Below, piece after piece: positions 1-6,564 of a stretch of 29,418 nt of DNA. Position 1 is the first letter of the stretch; every line of letters starts with the position of its first letter. Source of the DNA: CAZKCI01 sp964584165 (GTDB lineage Bacteria; Auribacterota; Erginobacteria; Erginobacterales; CAZKCI01); contig CAZOYW010000039.1 in NCBI GenBank assembly GCA_964584165.1, positions 1-29,418 of the forward strand. The letters run 5' to 3'. The translations under genes and the position numbers were made by a program. The notes under the pieces were generated by a model. It was not told the DNA's origin, did no database searches, and was given only the letters and a program-made list of their open reading frames with translations.

Positions 1-398
1 CCGACGGCCGCGGGGAGGTAGGCCTCGATCACCAGGATCTCCGCCGCCTCCTTCACCCGGCGGTCGATCTCGTCGCGGGGGTACTTGCGCAGCTTCAGCC
101 CGAAGGCCAGGTTCTCCCGGACCGTCATGTGGGGGTAGAGGGCGTAGTTCTGGAAGACCATCGCGATGTCCCGGTCCTTGGGGAGGACGTCGTTGACCAG
201 GGTCTTCCCGATCTTGATCTCGCCCCGGGTGATCGTCTCCAGCCCCGCGATCATGCGCAGGCAGGTGGACTTACCGCAGCCGGAGGGGCCGACCAGGACG
301 ACAAACTCCTTGTCGGCGACCTCGAGGGAGACGTTATTGACGGCCGTAACGCCGCTGGGATAGACCTTGCTGACTCCGCGCAGGACGACCTGAGCCAT
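1..398 (-). CDS. ABC transporter ATP-binding protein, MalK/UgpC type (3' end missing)
   Basis: The N-terminal 132 residues of an ABC ATPase start at the ATG at 398 and run off the left edge of the window. Walker A is GPSGCGKST at residues 37-45. The Q-loop glutamine is Q83 in FQNYALYPHMTVRENLAFG. That Q-loop wording and the opening 'VVLRGVSKVYPSGVTAVNNVSLEV' are typical of the sugar-importer ATPases (MalK, UgpC, MsiK), which power uptake of oligosaccharides or glycerol-3-phosphate at the inner face of the membrane. The signature motif, Walker B and the C-terminal regulatory domain lie outside the window, so the substrate cannot be judged. The gene lies downstream of and in the same direction as the metallo-hydrolase gene, with a strong hairpin between them, so it is probably a separate unit. 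Confidence 0.9.
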   Translation of the reverse strand, partial: MAQVVLRGVSKVYPSGVTAVNNVSLEVADKEFVVLVGPSGCGKSTCLRMIAGLETITRGEIKIGKTLVNDVLPKDRDIAMVFQNYALYPHMTVRENLAFGLKLRKYPRDEIDRRVKEAAEILVIEAYLPAAV

Positions 399-461
399 GG
401 CCGGGCATCTCCTCGGGTGGCCGGGCGCGGGGGGCGCGCCCGGGGTCTTTACATGGTAGCA

Positions 462-505
462 GGCCGGGGCGCGGAGTGCAAAGCGAAAGCTTTGCCGCCC
501 CGGCC
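462..505 (-). terminator. Bulged hairpin between hydrolase and ABC genes
   Basis: Arms 462-471 and 496-505 form a perfect 10-bp GC stem. A 6-nt one-sided bulge (472-477) follows. An inner 7-bp stem (478-484 with 489-495) is closed by a GAAA tetraloop. The structure begins at the base next to the hydrolase stop codon, so it probably ends or protects that transcript. No U-tract follows on either strand, so it is not a textbook intrinsic terminator. Confidence 0.5.
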
Positions 506-1351
506 CTACCAGCCGGGGAGGCGGAGCTGGGTGGCGGGCGGTCTGGGCGCCGGGCGCGGCGGCGCTCGGTCCGGTACCTCCACCACCTCGCTGATCCGGT
601 CGTGGTAGGTGAGCCAGACCCGGACGTGCGCGCGCCCCTTCTTCTCCAGCCTCCCCTTCACCGCTTTGAGCACCAGGTCGGGGCGGTTGCAGTCCCGGCT
701 CAGGTGGGCCAGGAAGACGTCGCTCAGCTCCTCCCCGGTGTCCGAGGCGATGAGATCGGCCGCCTCCTCGTTGGCGAGGTGGCCCTGGGTCCCGTGTATC
801 CTCTGCTTCAGCGACCAGGGGCGGTCGCCGGCGAGGAGCAGGGCGGGGTCGTGGTTGGCCTCCATCACCACCACCCGCGCCGTCCGGATCCGGTCCCGGA
901 CCACGGCGGTCGGCATCCCCAGGTCGGTCGCGATCACCACCGTCGTCTCCCCCCGGCGGAGGGAGAAGCCGACCGGCTCCTGGGCGTCGTGGAAGACCGG
1001 GAAGGAGGCGATGGAGAAGTCGCCCGCCGTCCACGACTCGCCGGTGGTGAAGATCCGGACCTCCCAGGCGGCGCCGGGCGGCCGGCCCACCGCCCCCGCG
1101 GTGGCCCGGTTCATGTAGACCGGCCGCCGGTGGCGGCGGGCGAGGACGTCCAGTCCGCGGATGTGGTCGCCGTGCTCGTGCCCGACCAGGATGGCGTCGA
1201 TGTCCTCGATCGCCAGTCCCAGCTGGCCCAGGCGCCGCTCCGTCTCCCGCGCGCTCAGGCCGGCGTCGATCAGGAGCCGGCAGAAATCGGACTGGACCAG
1301 CGTGCAGTTACCGGACGAACCGCTGGCCAGGACGCAGATCTTAAGACCCAT
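506..1351 (-). CDS. MBL-fold metallo-hydrolase, WalJ/YycJ-like
   Basis: A 281-residue metallo-beta-lactamase-fold protein. The metal motif HEHGDH is at residues 58-63. The N-terminus (LKICVLASGSSGNCTLV), the downstream 'EANHD', the 'LKQRIHGTQGHLANEEAA' stretch and the 'AHLSRDCN' block match the YycJ/WalJ family. Those proteins resemble RNase J/Z and have been linked to DNA repair and cell-wall signalling; the exact substrate is not known. The start at 1351 is supported by GGAG six bases upstream of the ATG. The last about 20 residues are Pro/Arg-rich and look like an unstructured tail. The gene is divergent from rpoN, which is not its usual partner (walKR in Firmicutes), so the name reflects family only. 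Confidence 0.85.
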   Translation of the reverse strand: MGLKICVLASGSSGNCTLVQSDFCRLLIDAGLSARETERRLGQLGLAIEDIDAILVGHEHGDHIRGLDVLARRHRRPVYMNRATAGAVGRPPGAAWEVRIFTTGESWTAGDFSIASFPVFHDAQEPVGFSLRRGETTVVIATDLGMPTAVVRDRIRTARVVVMEANHDPALLLAGDRPWSLKQRIHGTQGHLANEEAADLIASDTGEELSDVFLAHLSRDCNRPDLVLKAVKGRLEKKGRAHVRVWLTYHDRISEVVEVPDRAPPRPAPRPPATQLRLPGW

Positions 1352-1476
1352 GTTTCATCTCCAGCGGCTGGATTATCCGCTTATTAGTCCCTCTTTTCAC
1401 CGCAAACCTTCGTGAAAATTCGCGCCAATTCGTGGATATCATTCGCCGGGCCGAGCCGGGCCAAGCCCCGGCCGTC

Positions 1477-1506
1477 TTGACATCCCTTTCCCGCCGGGCA
1501 TATATT
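1477..1506 (+). promoter_or_regulatory. Sigma-70-type promoter for rpoN
   Basis: A perfect -35 TTGACA (1477-1482) is followed after 18 bases by TATATT (1501-1506). The surrounding sequence is GC-rich, so the AT-rich -10 stands out. It lies 78 bases before the rpoN start codon and points toward it. Confidence 0.7.
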
Positions 1507-1583
1507 ACAAAAGCAGGGCGGCGGCTATACCGCGGATGCTCGAGCTGGTTCCGCGGCGCGAGCCGCGGAAAAAGGAGACAGCC

Positions 1584-2999
1584 ATGGCGATCGAGATGCA
1601 GCAGCTCCAGCGACCGGAGCAGAGGATGATCCTCACCCCGCAGATGCAGCAGGCCATCCATCTGCTCCAGGCGCCCCTGCAGGAGATGAGCGGCATCATC
1701 GAACAGGAGATGGTCTCCAACCCGGTGCTCGAGGAAAGCCCCGACCCCGAATCCCCGGCCGCCACAGCCGCTTCCGAGACGGCCGGTGAGACCGAGTTCC
1801 GCGAGGAGTTCAACCGCCTTTCCTCCGCCGACGACGAGTGGCGGGACTACTTCCACCAGGTCGGCTCCTCCCACCGCTACCAGGCCCCGGACGAGGAGCA
1901 GAGCGCCTTCCTGGAGAGCCTGATCACCCGCGGGGAGACCCTGGGCGAGCATCTGCACGCCCAGGCGCGTGGCCTCTCCCTCTCCGAGCGGGAGAAGAAG
2001 ATCGCCGACGCGATCATCGGGAACATCGACCGCAACGGCTATCTCGGCGAGGCGGCGGAGGAGATCGCCCGCGAGACCGCCACCGAGATCGCCGAGGTGG
2101 AGAAGGTCCTCTCCGTGCTCCAGAAGCTCCACCCGCCCGGCGTGGCGGCGCGCGACCTGCGGGAGTGCCTCCTCCTCCAGATCGAGGCCCGCGAGCACGC
2201 CGACCCCCTGGCCCGGGAGATCGTGGACCGCTACCTGGATGACCTCGGCCACCGCCGCTACCCTCAGATCGCCCGGGCCCTCAAGACCACCCCGGAACGG
2301 GTCCAGCGGGCGGCCGAATACATCGCCACCCTCGACCCCCGTCCCGGCGGCATGTTCGACACCGACGAGGTCCCCTACCTCACCCCCGACATCTTCCTGG
2401 ATAAAACCGAGGACGGCTACACGATCAGCTTCAACAGCGACTACCTCCCCCACCTCCGGATCAACGACACCTACCGGGCCCTGATGAACGGCCCCGAGTC
2501 GGACTCCTCCACCCGGAACTACATCAAGGACAAGGTCAAGGCCGGCCTCTGGCTGATCAAGAACATCCGGCTGCGCCAGGAAACCCTCTACAAGATCACC
2601 GCCGAGATCGTCGGACGCCAGCGACAGTTCCTGGACAAGGGGCCCTCGTTCCTGGTCCCCCTGAAGATGGCGGAGATCGCCGGGGCCGTGGGGATCCACG
2701 AATCCACGGTGAGCCGGGCCGTCTCCAACAAATACATCCAGACCCCCCAGGGGCTCCTCCCCATGAAATTCTTCTTCTCCAGCGCTCTCGCCTCGCCCGC
2801 GGGGGCCGGCGTGGCCGCGGCCAGCGTCAAGGAGGAGATCGGCCGGATCATCCGGGAGGAGAATCCCCACCATCCCTGGAGCGACCAGGAGATCGAGGAG
2901 ATGCTCACCCGGCGCGGGATCAAGCTCGCCCGCCGCACCGTCACCAAGTACCGCAAGTCCCTGAAGATCCTCCCCTCCCACCTGCGGAAGAAATACTGA
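1584..2999 (+). CDS. rpoN: RNA polymerase sigma-54 factor RpoN
   Basis: Sigma-54 directs RNA polymerase to -24/-12 promoters and needs AAA+ activators to open DNA. The 471-residue protein has the glutamine- and leucine-rich activator-interacting region at residues 1-50 (LTPQMQQAIHLLQAP, then NPVLEE). An acidic spacer follows. The core-binding domain includes 'LHPPGVAARDLRECLLLQ'. The helix-turn-helix lies around residues 362-390 (MAEIAGAVGIHESTVSRAV). The RpoN box ARRTVTKYR is at 449-457, only 14 residues from the end. I chose the ATG at 1584 because AAAGGAGA sits at the right distance and the conserved N-terminus begins there; an upstream in-frame ATG at 1536 has no such site. The gene stands alone, without the lptB/hpf neighbours seen in proteobacteria. 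Confidence 0.97.
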   Translation: MAIEMQQLQRPEQRMILTPQMQQAIHLLQAPLQEMSGIIEQEMVSNPVLEESPDPESPAATAASETAGETEFREEFNRLSSADDEWRDYFHQVGSSHRYQAPDEEQSAFLESLITRGETLGEHLHAQARGLSLSEREKKIADAIIGNIDRNGYLGEAAEEIARETATEIAEVEKVLSVLQKLHPPGVAARDLRECLLLQIEAREHADPLAREIVDRYLDDLGHRRYPQIARALKTTPERVQRAAEYIATLDPRPGGMFDTDEVPYLTPDIFLDKTEDGYTISFNSDYLPHLRINDTYRALMNGPESDSSTRNYIKDKVKAGLWLIKNIRLRQETLYKITAEIVGRQRQFLDKGPSFLVPLKMAEIAGAVGIHESTVSRAVSNKYIQTPQGLLPMKFFFSSALASPAGAGVAAASVKEEIGRIIREENPHHPWSDQEIEEMLTRRGIKLARRTVTKYRKSLKILPSHLRKKY

Positions 3000-3013
3000 C
3001 CGGCGGGTCGTAG

Positions 3014-3036
3014 GCGCGGACCTTTCAGGTCCGCGC
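3014..3036 (+). terminator. Hairpin after rpoN
   Basis: A perfect 10-bp GC-rich inverted repeat (GCGCGGACCT / AGGTCCGCGC) with a TTC loop starts 14 bases after the rpoN stop. No U-run follows, so termination is inferred from position and stem strength. Confidence 0.5.
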
Positions 3037-3068
3037 GGGGCCGCGACCGGCGGGTCATCGAGTTCCCT

Positions 3069-3098
3069 TTGCCGATCCCGCCCTCTCTTTGCTAGACT
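3069..3098 (+). promoter_or_regulatory. Candidate sigma-70 promoter for the symporter gene
   Basis: TTGCCG (3069-3074), an 18-base spacer and TAGACT (3093-3098) lie 24 bases before the symporter ATG. The match is moderate. Confidence 0.4.
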
Positions 3099-3122
3099 CC
3101 GGGGGTCAACATTGCGCCTGCC

Positions 3123-4694
3123 ATGGCCCGGGAACGACAGCGCTGGGGGTCCAAGCTCGGCATCATCCTCGCCGTCGCCGGGTCCGCGATCGGCCTGGGC
3201 AACTTCCTCCGCTTCCCGGTCCAGGCCGCCCAGAACGGCGGCGGAGCCTTCCTCATCCCCTACTTCATCTCCCTCCTCCTCCTCGGCCTCCCCCTGATGT
3301 GGATCGAGTGGACGGCGGGGCGCTTCGGGGGCGGCTTCGAGCACTCCACCGCCCCGGGGATCTTTCACTCCCTCTGGCGGAAGAACCGCTTCATCAAGTA
3401 CTTCGGCGTGATCGGGATCTTCGGCCCCCTGGTCATCCTGATCTACTACACCTACGTCGAGTCCTGGTGCCTCGCTTACAGCGCCTTCTCGCTGGCCGGG
3501 AAACTGAAGGCCTGCGCCACGCAGGAGGCGATGGTCGATTTCCTCCGCTCCTTCCAGGGGCTCCAGAAGACCCCTCACTTCAACGGCCTCTGGGTGGCTT
3601 ACTTCTTCTTCCTGGTCACCTTCGCCCTCAACTTCTTCACCGTCTATTTCGGCATCCGGGCCGGGATCGAGCGCATCTGCAAGATCGCCCTCCCCCTCCT
3701 CTTTATCATGGGGCTCCTCCTCATGCTCCGCGTCCTCACCCTGGGCGCCCCCGACCCCGGCCAGCCCTCCTGGTCGGTCGGCAACGGCTTCGGCTTCCTC
3801 TGGAACCCCGACTTCAACGCCCTGAAGTCGGCCCGGGTCTGGCTCGCCGCGGCCGGGCAGATCTTCTTCACCCTCTCGGTGGGGATCGGCGTCATCCTCA
3901 CCTACGCGAGCTACCTGAAGAAAAGCGACGACGTCGCCCTCTCCGGCCTCTCCGCCGCCGCCACCAACGAGTTCGCCGAGGTGATCATCGGCGGCTCGAT
4001 CATCATCCCCGCCGCCTACGCTTTCTTCGGGCCGGCGGGGACGGCCGCGGTGGCCAAGGGGGGCGCTTTCAACCTCGGCTTCGTCGCCATGCCCACCATC
4101 CTCCGCCATGTCCCCTTGGGCGACGTCTTCGGCTTCTTCTGGTTCCTGATGCTCTTCCTCGCCGGGATCACCTCCTCGATCTCGCTCATCCAGCCGGCGG
4201 TCGCCTTCCTGGAGGACGAGTTCGACCTCTCCCGGAGGGAGGCGGTGGTCGTCCTCTCGCTCGTCACCTTCGTCCTCTGCCATCTCGCGATCTTCGGCCT
4301 CGCCAGCGGGGTCCTCGACGAGCTCGACTTCTGGGGCGGGACCTTCTGCCTGGTCCTCTTCGGGACGATCGAAACGATCGTCTTCGGCTGGGCCTTCGGG
4401 ATCGACCGGGCCTGGGACGAGCTCCACCGCGGCGCCGCGATCCGGATCCCGCGCTTCTACCGCTTCATCATCAAATACGTGACGCCCCTCTTCCTGCTCG
4501 CCATCCTCGGCGCCTATCTCGTCCAGGACGGCATCCCCCTCCTCCTCCTCCGGAACGTCAAATCGGAGAACACCGCCGCCATCATCCTCACCCGGATCGT
4601 CCTGGTCCTGATCTTCTCCCTCCTCTTCCTGATGGTCTGGCTCGCCTGGCGCCGCCGTTCCGCCAGCCAAAACGCCTTGCCACCAAGGCACTGA
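3123..4694 (+). CDS. Sodium:neurotransmitter symporter family (NSS/SNF) transporter
   Basis: A 523-residue LeuT-fold transporter that couples Na+ entry to uptake of an amino acid or related amine across the inner membrane. The family signature is near the N-terminus at residues about 9-45 (GSKLGIILAVAGSAIGLGNFLRFP, then NGGGAFLIPYF), where TM1 unwinds to bind substrate and sodium. About eleven or twelve hydrophobic segments follow. Examples are 'FGVIGIFGPLVILIYYTYVESWCLAY', 'FFTLSVGIGVILTYASYL' (TM6-like) and 'TNEFAEVIIGGSIIIPAAYAFF'. A short ORF encoding a one-helix protein follows 86 bases downstream, resembling the small subunit of MetPS-type transporters. The last codons (...QNALPPRH) run into an intergenic-type repeat, so the native C-terminus may have been altered. 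Substrate cannot be assigned from sequence alone; methionine or alanine are possible. Confidence 0.92.
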   Translation: MARERQRWGSKLGIILAVAGSAIGLGNFLRFPVQAAQNGGGAFLIPYFISLLLLGLPLMWIEWTAGRFGGGFEHSTAPGIFHSLWRKNRFIKYFGVIGIFGPLVILIYYTYVESWCLAYSAFSLAGKLKACATQEAMVDFLRSFQGLQKTPHFNGLWVAYFFFLVTFALNFFTVYFGIRAGIERICKIALPLLFIMGLLLMLRVLTLGAPDPGQPSWSVGNGFGFLWNPDFNALKSARVWLAAAGQIFFTLSVGIGVILTYASYLKKSDDVALSGLSAAATNEFAEVIIGGSIIIPAAYAFFGPAGTAAVAKGGAFNLGFVAMPTILRHVPLGDVFGFFWFLMLFLAGITSSISLIQPAVAFLEDEFDLSRREAVVVLSLVTFVLCHLAIFGLASGVLDELDFWGGTFCLVLFGTIETIVFGWAFGIDRAWDELHRGAAIRIPRFYRFIIKYVTPLFLLAILGAYLVQDGIPLLLLRNVKSENTAAIILTRIVLVLIFSLLFLMVWLAWRRRSASQNALPPRH

Positions 4695-4780
4695 AACATG
4701 AAGGGAAAGACATTCTGGGAGTTGGGGGAGGGCCGTCCTCGGCCCGATCCCAGTTCACTGATTCTCGGGTCGTTGCGACC

Positions 4781-4933
4781 ATGAACGCCGGCGGCTGGAC
4801 ATTCCTCCTCGTCTCCTGGGCCCTGATCCTCGGCCTGGTGGTCTTCTGCCTGGTCAGGGTCCTGGGCGGGAAGGAGAGCGGCGAAAAGAGCGAGAGGGAA
4901 GACGACGGCGGCCTCTTGACCGGCGGCCGTTGA
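4781..4933 (+). CDS. Small one-helix NSS transporter subunit, MetS-like
   Basis: A 50-residue protein with one membrane helix right after the start (WTFLLVSWALILGLVVFCLVRV, residues 6-27). A charged cytoplasmic tail follows (GGKESGEKSEREDD). In Corynebacterium the NSS transporter MetP works with such a small subunit, MetS, and annotated 'MetS family NSS transporter small subunit' proteins are usually 30-60 residues encoded directly beside the large subunit. Position and layout fit that role here. There is no strong Shine-Dalgarno site, and the proteins share few conserved residues, so the call rests on context and topology. Confidence 0.65.
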   Translation: MNAGGWTFLLVSWALILGLVVFCLVRVLGGKESGEKSEREDDGGLLTGGR

Positions 4934-4942
4934 CGATCAGGA

Positions 4943-4994
4943 AGGGACGGTGTCAACTTGTCAACTATCAAGTTGACAAGTTGACACCGTCCCT
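4943..4994. repeat. Perfect 24-bp palindrome between convergent genes
   Basis: Arms 4943-4966 and 4971-4994 are exact reverse complements, separated by 4 bases. It starts 10 bases after the small-subunit gene and contains the stop codon of the cyclic-nucleotide protein on the other strand. It could act as a bidirectional terminator, but its length and perfection resemble REP-type mobile palindromes. Confidence 0.85.
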
Positions 4995-5485
4995 CCTCCC
5001 CCTGCGGGGGACGGGGGGCGGGGCGGCGGGTAGAGGGCGCTCCCCAGGAGCGCGTCCGTGTCCCGGAGGCGGCGGCTGAGCTCGCGGGCGATGTTCATGA
5101 TGATCAGGGTGTAGGCCTTGAGGTTGGACTTGTAGATCTGGTACATGTCGGCGTTCGAGAGGGTGAGCGCCGAGACCTCCGTGAGCGCCCGCACCGAGGC
5201 GGCGCGGGGCTGGACGTCGATCAGCTCCATCTCGCCGAAGGTGTCCCCCGGGCCCAGGAGCATCAACCTCCGGGAGACCGGTCCTTGCGGGGAGGGGCAC
5301 TCCCGGACAATCTCCACCTCCCCCTGGTGGATAAAGTAGAGGCGGTCGCCCGGCTCCCCCTGCTTGACGATGTATTCCCCCTCCGGGAAGCTCACCTCCT
5401 TCAGGAGGGACCGGATCCCCTTGATGTCCTCGCCGGTGAGACCCCCGAAGAGCGAGTGCGACTGGAGAAACTTGGTCTTGACCAT
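4961..5485 (-). CDS. Cyclic-nucleotide-binding (CRP-like) domain protein
   Basis: A 174-residue protein that is almost entirely one cNMP-binding beta-roll followed by helices. It starts KTKFLQSHSLFGGLTGEDI and has the roll 'FPEGEYIVKQGEPGDRLYFIHQGEVEIV'. The phosphate-binding cassette is FGEMELIDVQPRAASVRA. There is no DNA-binding helix-turn-helix, so it is probably a stand-alone cNMP sensor of the kind that tethers or gates a partner, not a transcription factor. I chose the ATG at 5485 because GGGAGG precedes it and the conserved domain begins six residues later; an ATG further upstream only adds an Arg-rich translated leader. The last about 10 residues (TVSTCQLDS) are encoded by a perfect palindrome, so the original stop was probably replaced by repeat insertion. 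Confidence 0.85.
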   Translation of the reverse strand: MVKTKFLQSHSLFGGLTGEDIKGIRSLLKEVSFPEGEYIVKQGEPGDRLYFIHQGEVEIVRECPSPQGPVSRRLMLLGPGDTFGEMELIDVQPRAASVRALTEVSALTLSNADMYQIYKSNLKAYTLIIMNIARELSRRLRDTDALLGSALYPPPRPPSPAGGGGTVSTCQLDS

Positions 5486-5514
5486 GAGCCTCCCTGCGCC
5501 GGCGGCGGCGGGCT

Positions 5515-5520
5515 TATATA
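5515..5520 (-). promoter_or_regulatory. Possible -10 box for the cNMP-binding protein
   Basis: TATATA in an otherwise GC-rich stretch, 30 bases upstream of the start codon on the minus strand. No convincing -35 was found at the usual distance. Confidence 0.25.
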
Positions 5521-5730
5521 GTCTGCACCGGAGTGGTCGCCTCCGCCACTTAAATCCGGAAGGCCGGAGGGAGCCCGCGCGGGGCTTGGCCTGCCATCCA
5601 GCGCGCCGCCGGAGGGCCGGCATGCCCGGTTATCCCTGCCTGGCCCCAGGCGTTCCGCGACACTTGCTCACCGATCGGACAACAAGTGCCTCATCCCGCC
5701 CACGACGGACCGGGATGGCCCACGCCAGCA

Positions 5731-5943
5731 ATGAGGAAGAACTGGTTCTTCTTCGGGAGCAACCGGGGCGGTGAGACCGCTACGATCCTGAACAGCCTAA
5801 TCGTCACCTGCAAACGGAACGCGATCGATCTCTTGGCCTACCTGAAGGATGGGTTCGAGCGGATCAGCGCTCATCCGATGAGCCGCCTCGAAGAGCTTCT
5901 CCCCGATCGCTGGCAGGCCGGCCGCCCATCCGCCTCAGCCTGA
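5731..5943 (+). pseudogene. IS66-family transposase C-terminal remnant
   Basis: About 70 residues match the C-terminal end of IS66 transposases: RKNWFFFGSNRGGETATILNS, then 'TCKRNAIDLLAYLKDGFERI' and the closing 'SRLEELLPDRW'. Full-length IS66 TnpC proteins are about 500 residues, so nearly all of the enzyme is missing. Just upstream, about 5678, another frame reads 'DNK', similar to the DNN that normally precedes this block, which suggests a frameshift before further deletion. It is a dead fragment marking an old insertion between the housekeeping genes and the cupredoxin operon. Confidence 0.8.
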
Positions 5944-6035
5944 TTCGTTCGTCTCCCCTCTCCCCGCCTCTCCCTCATCCCGCCACCGCCGCAACCCGTG
6001 TGCCAAGCAGAGGTGTGTTTAGCGGACGTTTGCCG

Positions 6036-6485
6036 TCACTCTACTATAAGGCCATCCGCCCTGAAACCTCCTATAATGATCGTGACCTTGTCTCCTGACT
6101 TAACGAATCCGCCCGGGTTGCCGAAGAACATCCAGTAGACACGACCCGGTTGGGGCGCGTCGGACGTGCGCAAGGGGCCGGTTTTGGGCGGACTCGGCAC
6201 CATAAACTTGGCTCCTGTACTCTGATGGATCAGGTAGGGCTTGGTGGCACGATCGAACAGGGGCGCCGCTTTTTTCGCATCCACCACCCGATAGCGGAAG
6301 TCGATCATATACCCGGAAGAGGTTAGCCGAATTCCCACGATATCAACGCCCCAACGCTCTTTAATGCTTTCCGCATCGACAGCCATTTCAGCCGTTTGCT
6401 CTTTTGCTGTGGCAGCATGTCCGATCAACTGCAAAGAGAAGATGGCCGTAAGAATAGCCACCGGCATCAGAATATAATCCTTCAT
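6036..6485 (-). CDS. Small secreted protein, last gene of the cupredoxin operon
   Basis: A 149-residue protein with an N-terminal signal peptide (hydrophobic ILMPVAILTAIFSLQLIG, likely cut after GHAATA). The mature domain is compact: WGVDIVGIRLTSSGYMIDFRYRVVD, KKAAPLFDRATKPYLIHQ, then NPGGFVKSGDKVTIIIGGF. I recognise the pattern as a conserved uncharacterised exported protein and do not know its function. GGAGAATGGAAGG upstream supports the ATG at 6485. It is 79 bases downstream of the previous gene on the same strand, with a hairpin in the gap, so it probably shares the transcript at a lower level. A role as accessory or chaperone for the copper proteins is inference from position only. Confidence 0.75.
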   Translation of the reverse strand: MKDYILMPVAILTAIFSLQLIGHAATAKEQTAEMAVDAESIKERWGVDIVGIRLTSSGYMIDFRYRVVDAKKAAPLFDRATKPYLIHQSTGAKFMVPSPPKTGPLRTSDAPQPGRVYWMFFGNPGGFVKSGDKVTIIIGGFRADGLIVE

Positions 6486-6502
6486 GAGCCTTCCATTCTC
6501 CC

Positions 6503-6546
6503 CACGAAACCGGGCATCCCGTGGCCGGAATATGCCCGGTTTCGTG
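6503..6546 (-). promoter_or_regulatory. 15-bp inverted repeat in the operon
   Basis: Perfect arms 6503-6517 and 6532-6546 (CACGAAACCGGGCAT and its complement) with a 14-base loop lie between the six-repeat cupredoxin gene and the small secreted-protein gene. No T-run follows on the minus strand, so transcript stabilisation or partial termination is more likely than full termination. Confidence 0.5.
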
Positions 6547-6564
6547 TTGGACTAATCCGCTTGT

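Noticed and set aside
1341..4691. A 1116-codon open frame on the minus strand
   Set aside because: It is antisense to rpoN and the NSS transporter, is extremely rich in Gly/Asp/Glu/Val without domains, and arises from high GC third positions in the real genes.
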